From positions 1-37,375 of the forward strand of contig CAMOIE010000026.1 in NCBI GenBank assembly GCA_946615905.1: 37,375 bases of DNA, read 5' to 3'. The notes beneath the pieces were generated by a model. The model was not told the DNA's origin. It saw only the letters and a list, made by a program, of their open reading frames with translations, and did no database searches. Below are positions 35,704 to 37,375 of this stretch, in pieces (positions within the stretch are counted from its first letter, which is position 1; each line of letters starts with the position of its first letter). The stretch comes from an uncultured Treponema sp. Its GTDB lineage: Bacteria; Spirochaetota; Spirochaetia; Treponematales; Treponemataceae. Position numbers and translations under genes: made by a program.

Positions 35704-37080
35704 ATGCCGGCAAAAAAATCAATAAAAAGCATAACGACTTACAAATGCTCAGAATGCGGCTACAGCCAACCCCGCTGGCTGGGCAGATGTCCCCAGTGTG
35801 GCTCTTGGAACACGCTTGAAGAATGCCTTGAGGACCCGAATTCAACGGCGGCGGCCTTCGGCTCTGTCACGACAGAAAAAATCAAGCCCCTTCCCCTCTC
35901 AAAAGTCCAGCCTCTTGAGAACGACAGATTTTTGACAGGAATCTCAGAATTCGACAGGGTTTTAGGCGGCGGCGCGATGAAAAGGTCAGCGGTTTTAATC
36001 GGCGGAGAGCCTGGAATCGGAAAGTCAACTTTGCTTTTGCAGACTGCCGCCTCCGTGAAAAAATCACTCGGAGCAGGGGCGAAATCTTCTTCAAAAATCC
36101 TCTATGTCTCAGGAGAGGAATCAGCCTCGCAGATAAAAAACCGGGCTGACCGATTGAAGCTCGAAACTGATGGAATCGAAATTTTGTGCGCGATGCGCCT
36201 TGAGGACATAAAGGACGCGCTGACGGCCTTAAACCCGCTTTTTGTGATTATCGACTCAATCCAGACAGTCTATTCTGTTCAGGCGGGAATCGTGCCGGGA
36301 ACCGTCAGCCAGCTCAAATACTGCGCGAACGAGCTGATTGGTTGGGTAAAGGAGCGGGATTCTGTTCTCGTGATGACCGCCCACGTCACAAAGGAAGGAA
36401 CGATTGCCGGTCCCAAATCGCTTGAACACATGGTGGACACGGTGATTTCTTTTGAGCGCAATGACAACGAGGTGAGATTTTTGCGGGCGGTGAAGAACCG
36501 CTTCGGCTCTGTGGATGAGCTGGGCATTTTTGAGATGTCGGAAAAGGGTCTGAACGGAGTGCCCGACCCGTCGGCAATGTTTTTGACAAAGAGGACCGGT
36601 GGGACTCCGGCCGGAATTGCGAACACCTGCGTCTTTGAGGGAAGCCGGGCATTTTTGGTGGAACTTCAGGCTTTGACGGTTCCGGCAAAGTCTTCGATAA
36701 GCAGGGTTTATTCAGACAGAATTGACTCGGCCAGGGTAGCCCGGGTGGCCGCCGTCCTTGAGAAAAAGACAGGACTCGTCTTTAGCGACCAGGACTTGTA
36801 CATAAACGTGGCCGGCGGCGTGCGGCTGACGGAATCTGCAATCGACGCGGCTTTGGCGGCCGCACTTTATTCCGCGAGGACAGACATAGCCGTGGCGGAA
36901 AATTCTGTGATTGTCGGAGAATTGAGCCTTGCTGGAGAAATCCGCCCGGTGGCAAGGCTTAGGCAGAGGGTCAAGACTGCAAAGGAAATGGGCTTTGCGC
37001 GGATTCTTGGCCCGGAAGCAGAGAATGGCTGCGAAAAAATCCAAAACGCCAAAGAAATGATCCGCGCGATTTTTAGATAA
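35704..37080 (+). CDS. radA: DNA repair protein RadA (Sms)
   Basis: 458 residues. It is a RecA-like helicase that helps branch migration during recombination. The zinc finger is C15, C18, C29 and C32 (CSECGYSQPRWLGRCPQC). Walker A is GGEPGIGKST (100-109), and the RadA motif KNRFG is present at about 260. The C-terminal third is Lon-like. The start at 35704 has AGGAG six bases upstream; the ATG at 35701 is nearly as good, and a GTG at 35671 is rejected. No terminator with a U-run is seen after it. Confidence 0.96.
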   Translation: MPAKKSIKSITTYKCSECGYSQPRWLGRCPQCGSWNTLEECLEDPNSTAAAFGSVTTEKIKPLPLSKVQPLENDRFLTGISEFDRVLGGGAMKRSAVLIGGEPGIGKSTLLLQTAASVKKSLGAGAKSSSKILYVSGEESASQIKNRADRLKLETDGIEILCAMRLEDIKDALTALNPLFVIIDSIQTVYSVQAGIVPGTVSQLKYCANELIGWVKERDSVLVMTAHVTKEGTIAGPKSLEHMVDTVISFERNDNEVRFLRAVKNRFGSVDELGIFEMSEKGLNGVPDPSAMFLTKRTGGTPAGIANTCVFEGSRAFLVELQALTVPAKSSISRVYSDRIDSARVARVAAVLEKKTGLVFSDQDLYINVAGGVRLTESAIDAALAAALYSARTDIAVAENSVIVGELSLAGEIRPVARLRQRVKTAKEMGFARILGPEAENGCEKIQNAKEMIRAIFR

Positions 37081-37091
37081 ACAAAGTGCTG

Positions 37092-37173
37092 TCACACGGA
37101 TTTGCTCACGCCTAACGGCGTTCGCTTGCTCGTGAAGTGGTGAGGCACGTTAGTGCCGAACAAATCCGTGTGA
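37092..37173 (+). repeat. Large inverted repeat after radA
   Basis: Perfect 13-bp arms (37092-37104 and 37161-37173, TCACACGGATTTG) enclose 56 bases. Inside are ACGCC/GGCGT (37108-37121) with loop TAAC and GGCAC/GTGCC (37144-37157) with loop GTTA. The loops are complementary. It has no U-run on either strand and lies 12 bases after the radA stop. Confidence 0.6.
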
Positions 37174-37262
37174 TGAAAATATCGCTGTCGCGATTTCTGT
37201 CTTTGATTGAACGACCGCGCATCCATGCGCTAGATTATACGCCAGGCAATGTAGCCCCGGAG

Positions 37263-37300
37263 TTATACGGTGGTTGAGCCTAGTCGAAACTACCGTATAA
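37263..37300 (+). repeat. 13-bp inverted repeat near the right edge
   Basis: TTATACGGTGGTT (37263-37275) pairs with AACTACCGTATAA (37288-37300) with one G-U pair. It is followed at once by the ATGAGCGTGAGCGAA repeat (37300-37314) seen at 267-281. Confidence 0.55.
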
Positions 37301-37333
37301 TGAGCGTGAGCGAAGGGCGGAACTGAACCGAAC

Positions 37334-37375
37334 CCCAAAAGTTGGACACTTTTGGGAGAAGAAAATGGGAAGAAG
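37334..37375 (+). mobile_element. Possible left end of an insertion sequence
   Basis: CCCAAAAGT/ACTTTTGGG (37334-37356, loop TGGAC) is followed by GGGAGAAGAAA and an ATG at 37365 that opens M-G-R before the window ends. The GTTGGACACTTTTGGG sequence recalls ends of IS3-type elements that often carry the start of orfA close by. Only the edge is seen, so this is tentative. Confidence 0.35.
37365..37375 (+). CDS. Start of an unidentified gene cut by the window edge
   Basis: ATG at 37365 with GGGAG at a good distance begins a frame M-G-R that runs off the end. It may be a transposase gene of the possible insertion sequence, but three residues cannot identify it. Confidence 0.35.

Noticed and set aside
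37110..37155. Integron attC site (GCCTAAC ... GTTAGTG)
   Set aside because: The left core fits RYYYAAC but the right core does not fit GTTRRRY, the arms do not pair as in attC sites, and no integrase is visible.
1..37375. CRISPR array, phage or defence genes
   Set aside because: No regularly spaced repeats, cas, integrase or toxin-like genes are seen; nearly all of the window is core genes.

Overview
The window looks like a Treponema-type spirochete chromosome with medium GC content. The reasons are the order of its ribosomal and RNA polymerase genes (tRNA-Thr, rpmG, tRNA-Trp, secE, nusG, rplKAJL, rpoBC, rpsLG, then tuf and the S10/spc/alpha genes), a small zinc-ribbon gene after rplQ, zinc-type S14, L33 and L36, and the absence of rpsD, infA, adk and map from the places many bacteria keep them. 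The genus is an inference and the species cannot be named from the sequence.

Layout. Positions 1-385 hold GC-rich inverted repeats and one terminator. Positions 386-6060 (minus strand) carry a branched-chain amino-acid ABC transporter (livK, then livH-livM-livG-livF) and a CBS-ACT sensor-like protein. livK has its own terminator, so binding protein and permease can be made in different amounts. Positions 6198-21660 (minus) hold the long tuf/S10/spc/alpha cluster, split by a clear terminator after secY into a tuf-to-secY unit and an rpmJ-rpsM-rpsK-rpoA-rplQ-zinc-ribbon unit. Positions 21745-34462 (minus) hold the tRNA-Thr to rpsG unit, which starts from a near-consensus promoter and ends in a terminator. 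Positions 34472-37080 (plus) hold cysE and radA. The last 295 bases contain large inverted repeats and what may be the first bases of an insertion sequence.

The genes work together as the core of gene expression: RNA polymerase (rpoA, rpoB, rpoC), transcription factor NusG, about 30 ribosomal proteins, EF-Tu, two tRNAs and the SecY/SecE translocon. Most neighbouring genes overlap by one base or lie within 20 bases. The few longer gaps (rplK, rplL, rpoB, rpsL, tuf, rplC, rpoA leaders) are nearly all filled with stem-loops.

The most unusual signals are non-coding. There is a candidate small RNA of about 99 nt on the minus strand between cysE and radA, with a 17-bp-spaced promoter and a textbook terminator but no gene. 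There is a tuf leader of about 480 nt that folds into a branched structure whose G-U pairs only work on the transcribed strand. There is also a palindrome centred on the likely -10 box of rpsL. No phage, CRISPR array or defence system is visible.
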